Of a DNA stretch of 6,183 nucleotides, positions 5,588-6,183 are shown in pieces. Under the pieces are notes generated by a model. The model saw only the letters and a list, made by a program, of their open reading frames with translations, had not been told where the DNA came from and searched no databases. This stretch comes from Sphingomonadaceae bacterium (lineage in GTDB: Bacteria > Pseudomonadota > Alphaproteobacteria > Sphingomonadales > Sphingomonadaceae), in contig CANEVG010000224.1 of NCBI GenBank assembly GCA_947442095.1, positions 1 through 6,183 of the forward strand, written 5' to 3'. The position numbers were made by a program, and so were the translations under genes. Every line of letters begins with the position of its first letter. Position 1 is the first letter of the stretch.

Positions 5588-5899
5588 TCAGAGCAGCTTA
5601 CACGTGATCGGAACGGTCACCGATGTGGCGCCGCCGGGCTGCGGGGGGATAGTGCCGGTGCGGCTGGACCGGGCTAGCGCTTCGCGGCCCAGCGCGGTCG
5701 GGCCCGTGGGCGCGATCAGCTCGGCGCGCTCGGCTGCGCCCGAGGCCACCAAGAAGATCTTCACTTTGGCCGAGCCCTGCTCGCGGCGGGCCTGCGCAGT
5801 CTTGGGGTAGGCCTGCTTTGATGCGGTCGTGCGGGCAACCTGCTGGACCCAGTCGGCCGACTGGGCGTGGGCGGGGCTCGCAATGCAGGCTGCGGCCAC
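5588..5899 (-). CDS. Small secreted TonB_C-like single-domain protein (start uncertain)
   Basis: The product carries an export signal and one domain of about 90 residues like the C-terminal domain of TonB: WVQQVARTTASKQAYPKTAQ, GSAKVKIFLVASGAAERAEL, a central LGREAL and the end TIPPQPGG followed by VTVPITCKLL. Sphingomonads often encode such stand-alone periplasmic TonB_C proteins; their role is not known to me. The conventional start used here is GTG at 5899, giving MAAACIASPAHAQ. In frame upstream the sequence reads AKTLAFGLVAAACIASPAHA, a complete signal peptide with its lysine and a likely cleavage AHA/Q. At the spot where ATG would be expected (5926-5924) there is ACG, and a TGA follows at 5935-5933. 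No Shine-Dalgarno sequence is seen before either start. The gene is thus either started at a weak codon, with a shortened signal, or on its way to being a pseudogene. Confidence 0.65.
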   Translation of the reverse strand: MAAACIASPAHAQSADWVQQVARTTASKQAYPKTAQARREQGSAKVKIFLVASGAAERAELIAPTGPTALGREALARSSRTGTIPPQPGGATSVTVPITCKLL

Positions 5900-5977
5900 A
5901 AGGCCGAACGCCAGGGTCTTGGCCGTGCAGGCTCAAGTCAATCAAGTTCCGGTCAATTAAGCAGGGCCTGGTCGCAT

Positions 5978-5990
5978 TGGGGCAGCCCCA
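5978..5990. repeat. 13-bp palindrome in the gene-free stretch before the right-end gene
   Basis: TGGGGC and GCCCCA flank a single A, making a perfect palindrome too tight for an RNA hairpin but suitable for a dimeric DNA-binding protein. Another GGCCCCA follows at 5994-6000. The stretch 5936-6123 otherwise shows no gene, no clear promoter boxes and no RNA I can recognise; it is the presumed upstream region of the gene at 6124. Confidence 0.2.
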
Positions 5991-6123
5991 TCTGGCCCCA
6001 TGGCCGTCAGATTCGCGCCAATCCCGCCTACGCTCGGCTCCGGGTGGTCTGTTTACCGCATTTCGGCCTCTAGCGCGCGCTGGCGCTTGTGAAACCGCCT
6101 GCCTTGAAGGTTAATGCGAGCCT

Positions 6124-6183
6124 ATGATGCACCGCCGATTCGTCCTTGCCGCGCTTCCGCTGGCCATCCTGCTCGCCGCTGCC
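6124..6183 (+). CDS. Exported protein, N-terminus only (cut by window end)
   Basis: ATGATGCACCGCCGA opens a frame that stays open to the window edge, 20 codons in all. It encodes MMHRRFVLAALPLAILLAAA, a textbook Sec signal start with two arginines and then a long Ala/Leu/Ile core. Whether the next residue is Cys (lipoprotein) or a signal-peptidase I site follows cannot be seen. Two adjacent ATGs (6124 and 6127) could serve as start. GAAGG at 6106-6110 is rather far (13 nt from the first), and GCGAG at 6116-6120 fits the second ATG better. It is on the opposite strand from, and divergent to, the small TonB-like gene. The function is unknown. Confidence 0.6.
   Translation, partial: MMHRRFVLAALPLAILLAAA

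Noticed and set aside
6071..6097. Sigma-54-like TGGCGC element upstream of the right-end gene
   Set aside because: The spacing and the GC element required at -12 are absent, so it does not fit the consensus.

Overview
This GC-rich window looks like chromosomal DNA of an alphaproteobacterium, most likely a sphingomonad or a close relative (Novosphingobium/Erythrobacter type). That placement is an inference. It rests on high G+C with strong G/C preference at third codon positions, two short TonB-family proteins of the style common in that order, and a minimal ethanolamine cluster made only of eutB, eutC and a permease.

Left half (about 93-3605, minus strand): a compact catabolic operon transcribed eutB > eutC > ethanolamine permease. 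EutB and EutC are the large and small subunits of adenosylcobalamin-dependent ethanolamine ammonia-lyase, which splits ethanolamine into acetaldehyde and ammonia. The permease, of the APC superfamily, brings ethanolamine in. eutB and eutC overlap by an ATGA, and the permease starts 10 bp after eutC. eutB appears to start at a TTG behind a strong Shine-Dalgarno sequence. No microcompartment genes, reactivase (eutA), aldehyde dehydrogenase, regulator or cobalamin riboswitch is seen in the window, so this is the non-compartment carbon/nitrogen scavenging form of the pathway.

Centre (3686-4399): a hairpin terminator separates the operon from an upstream minus-strand gene for a TonB energy transducer with an N-terminal membrane anchor, a proline-rich spacer containing a 30-bp tandem repeat, and a C-terminal TonB domain. 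An AT-rich, partly palindromic element lies about 100 bp upstream of it.

Right-centre (4516-5482): decayed DNA. It holds the C-terminal part of a thioredoxin-reductase-like flavoprotein with a frameshift and no FAD/N-terminal half, then about 170 bp of unidentified sequence, then a LysR-family regulator fragment on the plus strand that has lost its DNA-binding N-terminus and its effector domain. This looks like an old rearrangement or deletion scar.

Right end (5588-6183): a small secreted single-domain TonB_C-like protein (minus strand) whose natural ATG seems to have become ACG, about 190-220 bp without a recognisable gene, and the first 20 codons of a plus-strand exported protein that runs off the window.

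I found no CRISPR array, RNA gene, insertion sequence or convincing new multi-gene system. The points most worth checking are the eutC-permease junction, the pseudogene scar, and the possible start-codon loss in the small TonB-like gene.
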